Assembly (NCBI GenBank): GCA_028875655.1 | Contig: JAPPCX010000105.1 | Location: 1-48,103, forward strand | Reading direction: 5' to 3' | Source: Chloroflexota bacterium | GTDB taxonomy: Bacteria > Chloroflexota > Dehalococcoidia > Lucifugimonadales > UBA3495 | DNA length: 48,103 nucleotides | In this document: positions 7,845-14,530 of the stretch, piece by piece | How the letters are laid out: each line of letters begins with the position of its first letter | Position numbering within the stretch: the stretch's first letter is position 1 | Notes under the pieces: generated by a model | Database searches by the model: none | Told to the model about the DNA's origin: nothing | What the model saw: the letters and a program-made list of their open reading frames with translations, nothing else | Made by a program: the position numbers and the translations under genes

Positions 7845-8528
7845 CTAACGGGTGCGGATCTGCGGTGTGAGCAAACCGATTTGCAGGGACGGAGGCAGGT
7901 TGTTGCGGGTGACCTGCATTCGCCCCTGGGGTTGCAACGATCCATCGGCCACCCCGAGTTCGCGCAGAAACGCGCTGGGGTCTGCCGGCTGGATTTCCGA
8001 CGACTCACCCGGCCCACGGTAGTGCATGGGAATCAGCCAGCGGGCATCTAACTGCTGCGCGGTCTGATTGACGGCGCGGTGGGACAGCAGGTTGCACTCC
8101 TCTCCGCCGGCCGGCGCCAGCACCACGTCGGCGGGGCCGATGAGGTCGATCTGCTGCGCGGTCAAGGGCCTGGCGATGTTGCCCAGGTGGCACACGCTGA
8201 TCCCGTCAATGGCAATGGTGTACGCGACGTTGCGTTGACTGCGGGCAGCGCCCTCGGGCAGCCCGGTCATCACCGCGCGGATGGTTACGCCCTGAAATTC
8301 GTACTCGCCTGGAGTATTGAAAATGCGGGCGTTGCCGTCGATGTCGGCGGGATTGTTGTGCATCGCGTCGTCGTGGCTTACGGTGACCCCCGCCACGTCG
8401 ATGATCTGGCGCGGATCGATCTGTATGCCTGACCCCCCGGTGGCCGCGTAGGGGTCGGTTATGATGGACAACCCGGTCGTGGCCGAGCGGAGCCGAAAAG
8501 AGGCATGTCCAAGCCAGTAAATATCCAT
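7845..8528 (-). CDS. Metallo-beta-lactamase-fold hydrolase (UlaG/COG2220-like)
   Basis: This 227-residue protein begins MDIYWLGHASFRLRS, the usual first strand of COG2220 metal-dependent hydrolases, and continues with ITDPYAA and VTVSHDDAMHNN. In that last motif the canonical HxHxDH is reduced to SHDDAMHN. Further blocks are FNTPGEYEFQGVTIRAV, ISVCHLGNIARPL, VVLAPAGG and IPMHY. The metal site is thus atypical, as in many members of this subgroup whose substrates are unknown. Start ATG 8528 has AGGA eight bases upstream; an earlier ATG (MTRIRG) would lie partly inside the palindromic repeat at 8541-8570. The gene is directly followed by the GNAT gene in the same operon. Confidence 0.75.
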   Translation of the reverse strand: MDIYWLGHASFRLRSATTGLSIITDPYAATGGSGIQIDPRQIIDVAGVTVSHDDAMHNNPADIDGNARIFNTPGEYEFQGVTIRAVMTGLPEGAARSQRNVAYTIAIDGISVCHLGNIARPLTAQQIDLIGPADVVLAPAGGEECNLLSHRAVNQTAQQLDARWLIPMHYRGPGESSEIQPADPSAFLRELGVADGSLQPQGRMQVTRNNLPPSLQIGLLTPQIRTR

Positions 8529-8540
8529 CCCGCGTATCCT

Positions 8541-8570
8541 CGTCATTCCCGCTTTCGCGGGAATCCGGAT
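8541..8570. repeat. Dispersed palindromic repeat (CGTCATTCCCGC family), copy 1
   Basis: The arms ATTCCCGC and GCGGGAAT (8545-8564) enclose TTTC, preceded by CGTC and followed by CC. Related copies lie near 22406, 23695, 27750, 41228, 42375, 45165 and 45219. This copy lies inside the 3' end of bioY and just upstream of the metallo-hydrolase start. Confidence 0.85.
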
Positions 8571-9220
8571 CCGTTGCCAGGAGGGACGATGAACCGGTCC
8601 AGCAAGGCCCACCCAGCCGGCACAACCAGGCTTGCCGCAACTAACTTGACGAGATCCCCGGGTATGAACGGGAGCAGGCCGCACTGCCAGACATCGCCGC
8701 AGCCCCAGGCGCTGGCAACGTCTGCGGGGAGGAACAAGTTTAGTTGAATCAGGCCTGGCACGTACAGGACGACGTTGCCCAGGAGCATGGCGAGCAGTAC
8801 CCATGGGCGCCGGCTCCAACCCCACTGGCACAGAAAGCCAACCAGTGCCGCTGCCGGAATGAATCCCACGATGTAACCGCCGGAGGGCAGCAGCCAGAAC
8901 CAGCCGGACGCGCCGCCGGCGAAGAACGGCAGGAATGCGCCCTCAATGGCGTAGAGGGCCAGGGCCAGCCCGCCGCGCCAACCTCCCAGCAACGCACCCA
9001 CCAGGAGAACGGCGAAGGTTTGCCCGGTGATGGGCACCGGCGTAAAGCCCAGGGGTATCTTGATCTGGGCGAAAAGCGCCACCAGCAGGCTGCCGGCGAC
9101 AATCAGCGCGACGTCGCGCGCGATTCGCGCCGTCCCTCCGGCGCCCGGGAAAACTACATCGGACAGTGTGCCGGGCAGGGGCAGCGCATGGTCTGCGGCG
9201 GGTGATATTCGATAGCGCAT
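8543..9220 (-). CDS. bioY: Biotin transporter BioY
   Basis: BioY is the substrate-binding membrane component (S component) of ECF-type biotin uptake. The 225-residue protein has the diagnostic first motif IPLGFTPVPITGQTFAVLLVGALLG, then GAFLPFFAGG, PSGGYIVGF and the late motif LPFIPGDLVKLVAA. About six hydrophobic helices are seen. Start ATG 9220 lies just downstream of a TAGGAT -10-like box. No bioM/bioN ATPase or permease is adjacent, so it acts alone or with shared ECF modules. The last residues (GFPRKRE) are encoded by a palindromic intergenic repeat, meaning the original stop has been replaced. The first 53 codons and the promoter are duplicated at 12455-12613. Confidence 0.92.
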   Translation of the reverse strand: MRYRISPAADHALPLPGTLSDVVFPGAGGTARIARDVALIVAGSLLVALFAQIKIPLGFTPVPITGQTFAVLLVGALLGGWRGGLALALYAIEGAFLPFFAGGASGWFWLLPSGGYIVGFIPAAALVGFLCQWGWSRRPWVLLAMLLGNVVLYVPGLIQLNLFLPADVASAWGCGDVWQCGLLPFIPGDLVKLVAASLVVPAGWALLDRFIVPPGNGSGFPRKRE

Positions 9221-9421
9221 GGTTGGGTATATCCTAAACCAACGAGCAAAATACTGTCCACGCGGCGGTGTACACGAATGGAACGATTCGGCGCAGCCGG
9301 CCCTCGCTTGCCCGCTTTTGTCGGCGGATGGTATGGTGAACCCATGACTACACCGATCAGCAACGACGACATCGTTACCCTGTTCAACAACATGGCGGCC
9401 ATGCTTGAGATCAAGGGCGAT
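9062..9421. repeat. 360-bp direct repeat, left copy (bioY 5' end to polX 5' end)
   Basis: This stretch is repeated without visible difference at 12455-12814. It contains the start of bioY, the divergent intergenic region and the first codons of polX. Both copies begin and end with GAT, so the underlying tandem duplication had a 357-bp period and a 3-bp microhomology. The IS sits at the junction between the copies. Confidence 0.95.
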
Positions 9422-9430
9422 CTGGGGTAG
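9344..9430 (+). pseudogene. Truncated 5' fragment of polX
   Basis: The first 26 codons of polX are present, then the frame enters the end of the transposon and stops at a TAG supplied by the terminal inverted repeat (9428-9430). It is the leftover of the left duplication copy; the intact gene starts at 12737. Confidence 0.9.
9418..9425. repeat. 8-bp target-site duplication, left
   Basis: CGATCTGG directly precedes the left end of the transposon and recurs at 12454-12461 directly after its right end. An 8-bp duplication is normal for IS1-type elements. CGATCTGG spans the seam of the 357-bp tandem duplication, showing that the duplication came first. Confidence 0.85.
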
Positions 9431-9447
9431 TGTCTCAGTTTGAAATT
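9426..9447 (+). repeat. Left terminal inverted repeat of the transposon
   Basis: The 22 bases are the exact reverse complement of 12432-12453. The outer GGTAG supplies a TAG stop to reading frames entering the element from both sides. Confidence 0.95.
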
Positions 9448-9465
9448 CTGCGGGCCGAAAAAGCC

Positions 9466-9494
9466 TTGACGGGGTGTTGACACGACTTTAGGAT
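9466..9494 (+). promoter_or_regulatory. Possible promoter for the transposon passenger genes
   Basis: TTGACG (9466-9471) is separated by 17 bp from TAGGAT (9489-9494). The predicted transcript would start near 9501 and reach the passenger ribosome-binding site at 9527-9534. Confidence 0.4.
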
Positions 9495-9539
9495 ATACCC
9501 ACTTGTCAAGCAAATTGTTGACTTTGAAAGGAGGCCATC

Positions 9540-9794
9540 ATGCCGGTAGGACCTAGAGGGGAGAAGCGACCGGCGGACGTCATCGGTTGTGCCGTGATGG
9601 TGGCCAAGATAGCCACCGGGGAGTTGGAAGAGGAACTGTCCGCCGAATCCCAAGACACCGAGGCCAAGAGCGAGGCCGGTAAGAAGGGCGGCAAGGCACG
9701 GGCCGGAGCTCTCACCCCAGAGAGGCGGACCGAGATTGCCCAGGCCGGGGCAAAGGCCCGGTGGAACAAGGAGACCGGCGATGTCGCCGCGTAG
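9540..9794 (+). CDS. Small KGG-motif protein, transposon passenger
   Basis: This 84-residue protein begins MPVGPRGEKRPADVIG and has an acidic middle followed by a lysine/glycine-rich tail with two related motifs, GKKGGKARA and AGAKARW. Such small proteins are common in bacterial genomes and are often labelled RNA-binding or histone-like because of the KGG motif; a real function is not established. Start ATG 9540 has a strong AAAGGAGG at 9527-9534. Its 3' end overlaps the ATG (9781) of the methyltransferase gene, whose ribosome-binding site lies inside this gene. The two are thus translationally coupled, and this protein may affect methyltransferase expression or DNA access; that is speculation. 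Confidence 0.75.
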   Translation: MPVGPRGEKRPADVIGCAVMVAKIATGELEEELSAESQDTEAKSEAGKKGGKARAGALTPERRTEIAQAGAKARWNKETGDVAA

Positions 9795-9866
9795 CCGCCG
9801 ACAAGCGGCCACAAAAGCCCCCCCCCCCCGACCTTTGACCATCCGTATCTGTCCGGGAACGCCCTG
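9781..9866 (+). other. Out-of-frame 5' start region of the methyltransferase gene
   Basis: ATG 9781 has an excellent AAGGAG at 9768-9773, seven bases upstream, and begins MSPRSRRQAATKAPP. It is not in the methyltransferase frame: translation crosses a run of twelve C and ends at 9924. With thirteen (or ten) C, it would join the frame reading TFDHPYLSGNALVCGDNLD, the expected N-terminus of this methyltransferase type. The in-frame part alone has no good start before GTG 9867. The gene is therefore off as written, through slippage, decay or a homopolymer sequencing error. Confidence 0.7.
9818..9829 (+). repeat. C12 homopolymer tract in the methyltransferase 5' end
   Basis: Twelve consecutive C residues lie between the Shine-Dalgarno-supported ATG 9781 and the conserved methyltransferase frame. 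Tract length decides the frame. Confidence 0.9.
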
Positions 9867-11480
9867 GTGTGCGGCGACAACCTGGACATCCTCCGCGAGC
9901 TCCCCAACGAATGTATTGACCTGATTTATGCCGACCCTCCCTTCAACTCGAACCACAACTACGTTGCGGCCTTCGGCGACAAGGGCGGGGTAGATGCCCA
10001 GCTCCGGGACATTTGGCGGTGGACCGTTGAGACCGAACGTGCCTATCAGCGACTCCCTCACGGCCCACTGCTGGACGCAATCAACGCCGTCCGGCTCCTA
10101 AGCGGCAACACTTCCCCTATGGCCGCCTACGCGGTCTTCATGGTCCGGCGGCTGGCAGAGTGCTGGCGGGTGTTGAAGCCTACGGGGAGTCTATACCTTC
10201 ATTGCGACCCCAACGCCAATTGGCTCCTGCGGATACTGGTCGAAGCCGTTTTTGGAACCAGTCAATTTAGGAACGAAATAATCTGGGAAAGAACCAGGGG
10301 ACGATCGGACGGCAGACAATGGGGGAACGTCACCGACACGATTCTCTTTTGCAGCCAATCGAATAGCTACCATTGGCGCAACGTCTACAAGGAAAGGCTG
10401 GCTGATGGGGACCAAACGACTGGTGATTTGACCGCTGCGGAAACCCGGAATGGTATTTCCGGAGAACCTTGGCGTGGGTACAACCCTACGGACTTTGGTC
10501 GACATTGGGCTGTGCCGCGCAACAGTCGATTTGCGGAATGGATTGAGGAAAACCGCATACCCGGCTACCTTGCGATAGACGACCCCCACGACCGATTGGA
10601 TGCCTTGGACGCTGCCGGGATGGTTACCTGGTCTGAAAATGGACGGCCTTCCATCGTGCGCCCGTCCGAAGCGAGTGCGGGAGCGAAAGTCAATAACCTG
10701 TGGTACGACATCACCCGGGCGGACGGCGGCGAACGCATTGGCTACCCCACACAGAAGCCATTGGCCCTGCTGGAACGAATCGTTAGGGCCAGTTGCCCGC
10801 CGGAGGGACTGTTGCTGGACCCGTTCTGCGGGTGCGGGACGGCGGCGGATGCAGCGGCCAAGCTGGGCCGGGGCTACTTGGGGATAGACGTAAGCGCCAT
10901 AGCCGTAAGGGTGATGGAGCAACGGCTGGCCAGCCGGGGCGGGGCGGCAACGCCAGTTGTGTACAAGCTGGGCTGGGAAGACTACGAATGGGAAGAGTTT
11001 GAGCGACGGGCATTGATGGGCCGGTCCGATGCGGAGGACGGGCGCCCCGGCCACGAATGGGCCGAGGATAAGGTTGCGGGGTTGCTCAACGCGGTACCCA
11101 ATGCCCAGAAGGTAGGGGACGGCGGGGTTGACGCCCGCTATTACGCTGAATCCGACGTGGTAATCCCGATCCAGGTGAAAATGCACAAGGGGCAGATAGG
11201 CCGGCCCGACCTGGACCGGTTGCTGGGCGTACAGGCCAGTTGGCTGAACCAGGGGCAGAACGCCCCCATGTCGGTAATGGTAACGCTCTACCCTCCCAAA
11301 GAAGGGTTGCGAGTATTTGCCGAGCAACAAGGCCAGGTAGCCGTGCGGGGCGCTGACTATCCGGTAATGCAGGTGTTGAGCGTTCAGGAAATGCTGACCC
11401 AAGAGGAACGGCCCAAGCTGCCGCCGGTGGACCCGCGTTGGCTGGTAGGGAACACTCAGACCAGACTTTCCCTTTCATAG
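9867..11480 (+). CDS. Site-specific DNA methyltransferase fused to Mrr-like nuclease domain (uninterrupted part)
   Basis: The 537-residue frame has motif IV ADPPF at residues 22-26, a target-recognition segment, and only then motif I LDPFCGCGTA (Asp318). This is the order of beta-class N6-adenine/N4-cytosine methyltransferases such as type III Mod. After about residue 390 comes an extra domain with GDGGVDARYY (Asp422) and IQVK (Gln436, Lys438), the D...QxK pattern of Mrr-type restriction endonucleases. The protein may thus methylate and cut DNA, as a single-chain restriction-modification enzyme. GTG 9867 is not a convincing start; see the C12 tract at 9818-9829 and ATG 9781. It lies inside the transposon, upstream of the transposase. 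Target sequence and cleavage are unknown. Confidence 0.85.
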   Translation: MCGDNLDILRELPNECIDLIYADPPFNSNHNYVAAFGDKGGVDAQLRDIWRWTVETERAYQRLPHGPLLDAINAVRLLSGNTSPMAAYAVFMVRRLAECWRVLKPTGSLYLHCDPNANWLLRILVEAVFGTSQFRNEIIWERTRGRSDGRQWGNVTDTILFCSQSNSYHWRNVYKERLADGDQTTGDLTAAETRNGISGEPWRGYNPTDFGRHWAVPRNSRFAEWIEENRIPGYLAIDDPHDRLDALDAAGMVTWSENGRPSIVRPSEASAGAKVNNLWYDITRADGGERIGYPTQKPLALLERIVRASCPPEGLLLDPFCGCGTAADAAAKLGRGYLGIDVSAIAVRVMEQRLASRGGAATPVVYKLGWEDYEWEEFERRALMGRSDAEDGRPGHEWAEDKVAGLLNAVPNAQKVGDGGVDARYYAESDVVIPIQVKMHKGQIGRPDLDRLLGVQASWLNQGQNAPMSVMVTLYPPKEGLRVFAEQQGQVAVRGADYPVMQVLSVQEMLTQEERPKLPPVDPRWLVGNTQTRLSLS

Positions 11481-11491
11481 TGAACAAATGC

Positions 11492-11520
11492 TTGACAGAT
11501 AAGCCGGTTTCCCCTATACT
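11492..11520 (+). promoter_or_regulatory. Strong sigma-70 promoter of the transposase, leaderless
   Basis: TTGACA (11492-11497), a 17-bp spacer and TATACT (11515-11520) form a near-consensus promoter. The transposase ATG starts seven bases after the end of the -10, about where transcription should begin, and no Shine-Dalgarno sequence fits between. Confidence 0.8.
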
Positions 11521-11526
11521 ACGGGT

Positions 11527-12444
11527 ATGGCGAATCGACTTTCTAAAGACAAGCAAATCCAGATACTCAACCTGCTGGTGGAAGGTTCCTCGATGCGGTC
11601 CATCAGCCGCGTAACCGGCGTATCCATCAACACCGTTACCAAGTTGTTGGTTGACGCCGGTGAAGCCTGTGCTAAGTTCCACGATGAAACTGTCCGGGGA
11701 GTTCAGGCCCGCAAGGTTCAATGCGATGAAGTCTGGAGCTTCTGCTACGCCAAGCGGCGGAACGTGGAGCGGGCGGTGGCTGCGCCGGAAGGAGCCGGGG
11801 ACGTGTGGACCTGGACGGGTATAGACGCGGATAGCAAGCTGATAGTTTCCTGGCACGTCAGCCCTGGTCGGGATTCCGATGCAGCCATTGAGATTATGGA
11901 CGATATGCGGGCGCGGCTGGAAAACCGGGTCCAAATAACCACCGATGGATTGAAGTCATACTTGGAAGCCATTGAGGGCGCGTTTGGCGGCGACGTGGAC
12001 TATGCCCAACTGGTGAAGTTGTATGGGCCGGCCCCGGCTGAAGATGCCCGCCGGTACTCGCCGGTGGAGTGCATCGGGGCGCGCAAGGAAACAGTCCAGG
12101 GCGACCCTGATTGGGACCATATCAGCACTTCCTACGTGGAACGGCAAAACCTGACAATGAGAATGGGGATGCGGCGGTTCACCAGGCTAACCAACGGCTT
12201 CAGCAAGAAGCTGGAGAACCACTGCCACATGCTGGCCCTGTACTTTGTTCATTACAATTTCTGCCGGCCCCATACCAAGTTGAACAAGCGTGCCGGCGGG
12301 TACAAGACCAGTCCGGCGATGGCGGCGGGATTGACAGACCAGGTTTACGATGTGGATTGGCTGGTGGACCTGGTGAACGCGGCTCAGCCGGTACTGGGAA
12401 AGCGCGGACCCTACGGCCCTCGCAAATCCGCAATTTCAAACTGA
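11527..12444 (+). CDS. IS1-like DDE transposase
   Basis: This 305-residue transposase has an N-terminal helix-turn-helix (SMRSISRVTGVSINTVTKLL, about residues 22-41) and a DDE catalytic domain. The likely catalytic residues are Asp67 (QCDEVWSF), Asp140 (TTDGLKSYL) and Glu205 (STSYVERQNLTMRM), followed by a YNFCRPH motif typical of the IS1/ISMhu11-like group. It is encoded in one continuous frame, unlike classical IS1, which needs a frameshift. No truncation or stop is present, so it looks functional. The last codons lie within the right inverted repeat. It is driven by its own promoter at 11492-11520. Confidence 0.9.
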   Translation: MANRLSKDKQIQILNLLVEGSSMRSISRVTGVSINTVTKLLVDAGEACAKFHDETVRGVQARKVQCDEVWSFCYAKRRNVERAVAAPEGAGDVWTWTGIDADSKLIVSWHVSPGRDSDAAIEIMDDMRARLENRVQITTDGLKSYLEAIEGAFGGDVDYAQLVKLYGPAPAEDARRYSPVECIGARKETVQGDPDWDHISTSYVERQNLTMRMGMRRFTRLTNGFSKKLENHCHMLALYFVHYNFCRPHTKLNKRAGGYKTSPAMAAGLTDQVYDVDWLVDLVNAAQPVLGKRGPYGPRKSAISN

Positions 12445-12453
12445 GACACTACC
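12432..12453 (-). repeat. Right terminal inverted repeat of the transposon
   Basis: Exact reverse complement of 9426-9447. The transposase stop codon lies within it. Confidence 0.95.
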
Positions 12454-12613
12454 CGATCTGGGCGAAAAGCGCCACCAGCAGGCTGCCGGCGACAATCAGC
12501 GCGACGTCGCGCGCGATTCGCGCCGTCCCTCCGGCGCCCGGGAAAACTACATCGGACAGTGTGCCGGGCAGGGGCAGCGCATGGTCTGCGGCGGGTGATA
12601 TTCGATAGCGCAT
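12449..12613 (-). pseudogene. Truncated 5' fragment of bioY
   Basis: The first 53 codons of bioY are repeated here from ATG 12613. The frame then enters the transposon end and stops at a TAG in the inverted repeat. It is the right-hand duplication copy; the intact gene is at 8543-9220. Confidence 0.9.
12454..12461. repeat. 8-bp target-site duplication, right
   Basis: CGATCTGG, the same as 9418-9425. Confidence 0.85.
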
Positions 12614-12814
12614 GGTTGGGTATATCCTAAACCAACGAGCAAAATACTGTCCACGCGGCGGTGTACACGAATGGAACGATTCGGCGCAGCCGGCCCTCGC
12701 TTGCCCGCTTTTGTCGGCGGATGGTATGGTGAACCCATGACTACACCGATCAGCAACGACGACATCGTTACCCTGTTCAACAACATGGCGGCCATGCTTG
12801 AGATCAAGGGCGAT
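12455..12814. repeat. 360-bp direct repeat, right copy
   Basis: Matches 9062-9421. It supplies the promoter and first codons of the intact polX, while the left copy supplies those of the intact bioY. Confidence 0.95.
12701..12730 (+). promoter_or_regulatory. Promoter of polX, probably leaderless
   Basis: TTGCCC (12701-12706), 18 bp, then TATGGT (12725-12730). The polX ATG lies seven bases after the -10 end, and no Shine-Dalgarno sequence is seen. The same promoter is present in the left repeat copy (9308-9337), where it would now transcribe the truncated polX fragment into the transposon. Confidence 0.55.
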
Positions 12815-14530
12815 TCGGTATTCAAGATTCGCGCTTACCAGAGGGCGGCCAATACCATCGACCAGCTTTCATGGTCGCTGGCCACTGCCGCTGCCAACGG
12901 CGAGGACCTGCGGAAAATTCCGGGGATCGGCAAGGCCATCAGCGACAAGGTGCAGGAGTACGTCGCCACCGGCCACGTGGCAGCCTACGACCGGCTAGCC
13001 GAAGAGCTGCCGCCCAACGTGCTGGAATTGCTGGAAGTGCCGGGGATGGGACCCAAGACGGTCAAGGCCGCGGTGGAGGAACTGAATATCTCATCGGTGC
13101 TGGAGCTGGAACAGGCCGCGCTGGACGGACGCTTGGCGCAACTGCCGCGCATGGGCAAGAAGTCGGCGGAGAATATCCTGCGGCACATTCACGCTCGGCG
13201 CATGCGCTCGGACCGGACCCCGCTGGGCATCGCGGCGGAAACCTGCGCGGCGGTGTCCGAGCAGCTGTTCGACGCTTGCCCCGGGCTGGTGAGTCTGACG
13301 CCGGCCGGATCTCTGCGCCGGTGGGAGGAGACTATTGGCGACCTGGACCTCATCGCGATTTCCGACAATCCGGCGGAAACGGGGCCGGCGCTGGCCGCAT
13401 TGCCTTCGGTGCGGGAGACGCTGGTGCAGGGAGATGCGAAAACCTCGGTGGTGGTTGACCCCGGCATACAGATCGACCTCCGCATCGGCGAACCGGACGC
13501 CATGGGCGCCATGCTCCAGTATTTCACCGGCAGCCAGCAGCACAACATCCGTCTGCGCGACTACGCGAACCGCCAGGGCCTTTCGCTGAACGAATACGGG
13601 ATTACGGTGATCGAGAGCGGCGTTGCCGAAAAGTTCGCCGATGAAGAGTCCTTCTACGCCAGGCTGGGATTGCCCTGGATCGCGCCGGAACTCAGGCGTG
13701 GCGCAGACGAATTGGACGCCGCGCGCAACGGGGAACTGCCCAACCTGGTCACGGTGGAAGATTTGCGGGGGGACCTGCATCTGCACAGCGATTGGAGCGA
13801 CGGTAAGTTCCCGCTGGAAGAGATGGTCGCCGCCGTGGCCGCCATGGGCTATGACTACATGGCGCTGACCGATCACTCCCAGGGCCTGGGGGTCGCCAAC
13901 GGCCTCACGCCGGACCGCCTGGCGCGACAGATCGAGACACTGAAAGGGTTGCAGAGTCGCTACGACATGACGATTCTGTGCGGCTCGGAGGTGGACATAC
14001 GGGCGGACGGCGCAATGGACTTCCCGGACGACGTGCTGGCCATGTTGGACTGGGTGATCGCGTCGGTACACAACGCCATGAGTCAGGACCGGGAAACCAT
14101 GACCCGGCGGATTGTGCGCGCCATGGAAAACCCCTACGTCTGCGTGATCGGCCATGCGTCCACACGCCTGCTGGGACACCGGGACCCGGTGGACTTTGAC
14201 ATCGAGACCCTTTTGCAGACTGCGCGGGCTACCGGTACGGCCATGGAGATCAACGCCGCGCCGGAGCGACTGGACCTGAAAGACACCCACGCCGCCCGCG
14301 CCCGCGAGCTGGGCGTGCCGCTCGTAATCAACACCCATTCGCATCACACCGACGGCCTGACCAATCAACGGTACGGCGTCGCAGTGGCGCGCCGGGCGTG
14401 GTGCGGCCCGCAGCACGTGCTGAACGCCTATCCGCGGACCGATTTCCTGGGCTGGCTGCGCACCTCCAAGAGCCAGCGCGCCGCGCGGTTCGACGATATG
14501 GTCGCCAGCAGACGGGTTGAGTCCGGATGA
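12737..14530 (+). CDS. polX: DNA polymerase/3'-5' exonuclease PolX
   Basis: Bacterial family X polymerase fills short gaps during base-excision repair and carries a C-terminal PHP nuclease. The 597 residues contain an 8-kDa-like N-terminal domain with KIRAYQRAA and helix-hairpin-helix motifs (KIPGIGKAI, EVPGMGPKT, LPRMGKKSA). The polymerase palm has GSLRRWEETIGDLDLI and a third acidic strand QIDLRI, and the PHP domain begins DLHLHSDWSDG and ends near VINTHSHH. Both halves look intact. Start ATG 12737 begins MTTPISNDDIV and has a -10 box just upstream. An open frame from 12671 is not needed. The next gene overlaps its stop by ATGA. Confidence 0.93.
   Translation: MTTPISNDDIVTLFNNMAAMLEIKGDSVFKIRAYQRAANTIDQLSWSLATAAANGEDLRKIPGIGKAISDKVQEYVATGHVAAYDRLAEELPPNVLELLEVPGMGPKTVKAAVEELNISSVLELEQAALDGRLAQLPRMGKKSAENILRHIHARRMRSDRTPLGIAAETCAAVSEQLFDACPGLVSLTPAGSLRRWEETIGDLDLIAISDNPAETGPALAALPSVRETLVQGDAKTSVVVDPGIQIDLRIGEPDAMGAMLQYFTGSQQHNIRLRDYANRQGLSLNEYGITVIESGVAEKFADEESFYARLGLPWIAPELRRGADELDAARNGELPNLVTVEDLRGDLHLHSDWSDGKFPLEEMVAAVAAMGYDYMALTDHSQGLGVANGLTPDRLARQIETLKGLQSRYDMTILCGSEVDIRADGAMDFPDDVLAMLDWVIASVHNAMSQDRETMTRRIVRAMENPYVCVIGHASTRLLGHRDPVDFDIETLLQTARATGTAMEINAAPERLDLKDTHAARARELGVPLVINTHSHHTDGLTNQRYGVAVARRAWCGPQHVLNAYPRTDFLGWLRTSKSQRAARFDDMVASRRVESG

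Larger units (their letters stand above)
9426..12453 (+). mobile_element. IS1-like transposon (3,028 bp) with methyltransferase-nuclease passenger genes
   Basis: The element is bounded by perfect 22-bp terminal inverted repeats beginning GGTAGTGTC (9426-9447 and 12432-12453) and by an 8-bp target-site duplication. It encodes, in one direction, a small KGG-motif protein, a DNA methyltransferase fused to a PD-(D/E)xK-like domain, and a DDE transposase at the right end. Typical IS1-family members carry the transposase alone, so this is an IS with cargo. Assignment to the IS1 family rests on transposase similarity from memory, the GGT ends and the 8-bp duplication. The IS1595 family also has 8-bp duplications and passenger genes, and remains an alternative. 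Confidence 0.88.

Noticed and set aside
9062-9421. The 360-bp flanking repeats as the target-site duplication of the transposon
   Set aside because: The inverted repeats are directly flanked by an 8-bp duplication (CGATCTGG), the normal size for this transposase type. The 360-bp repeat is a separate tandem duplication.
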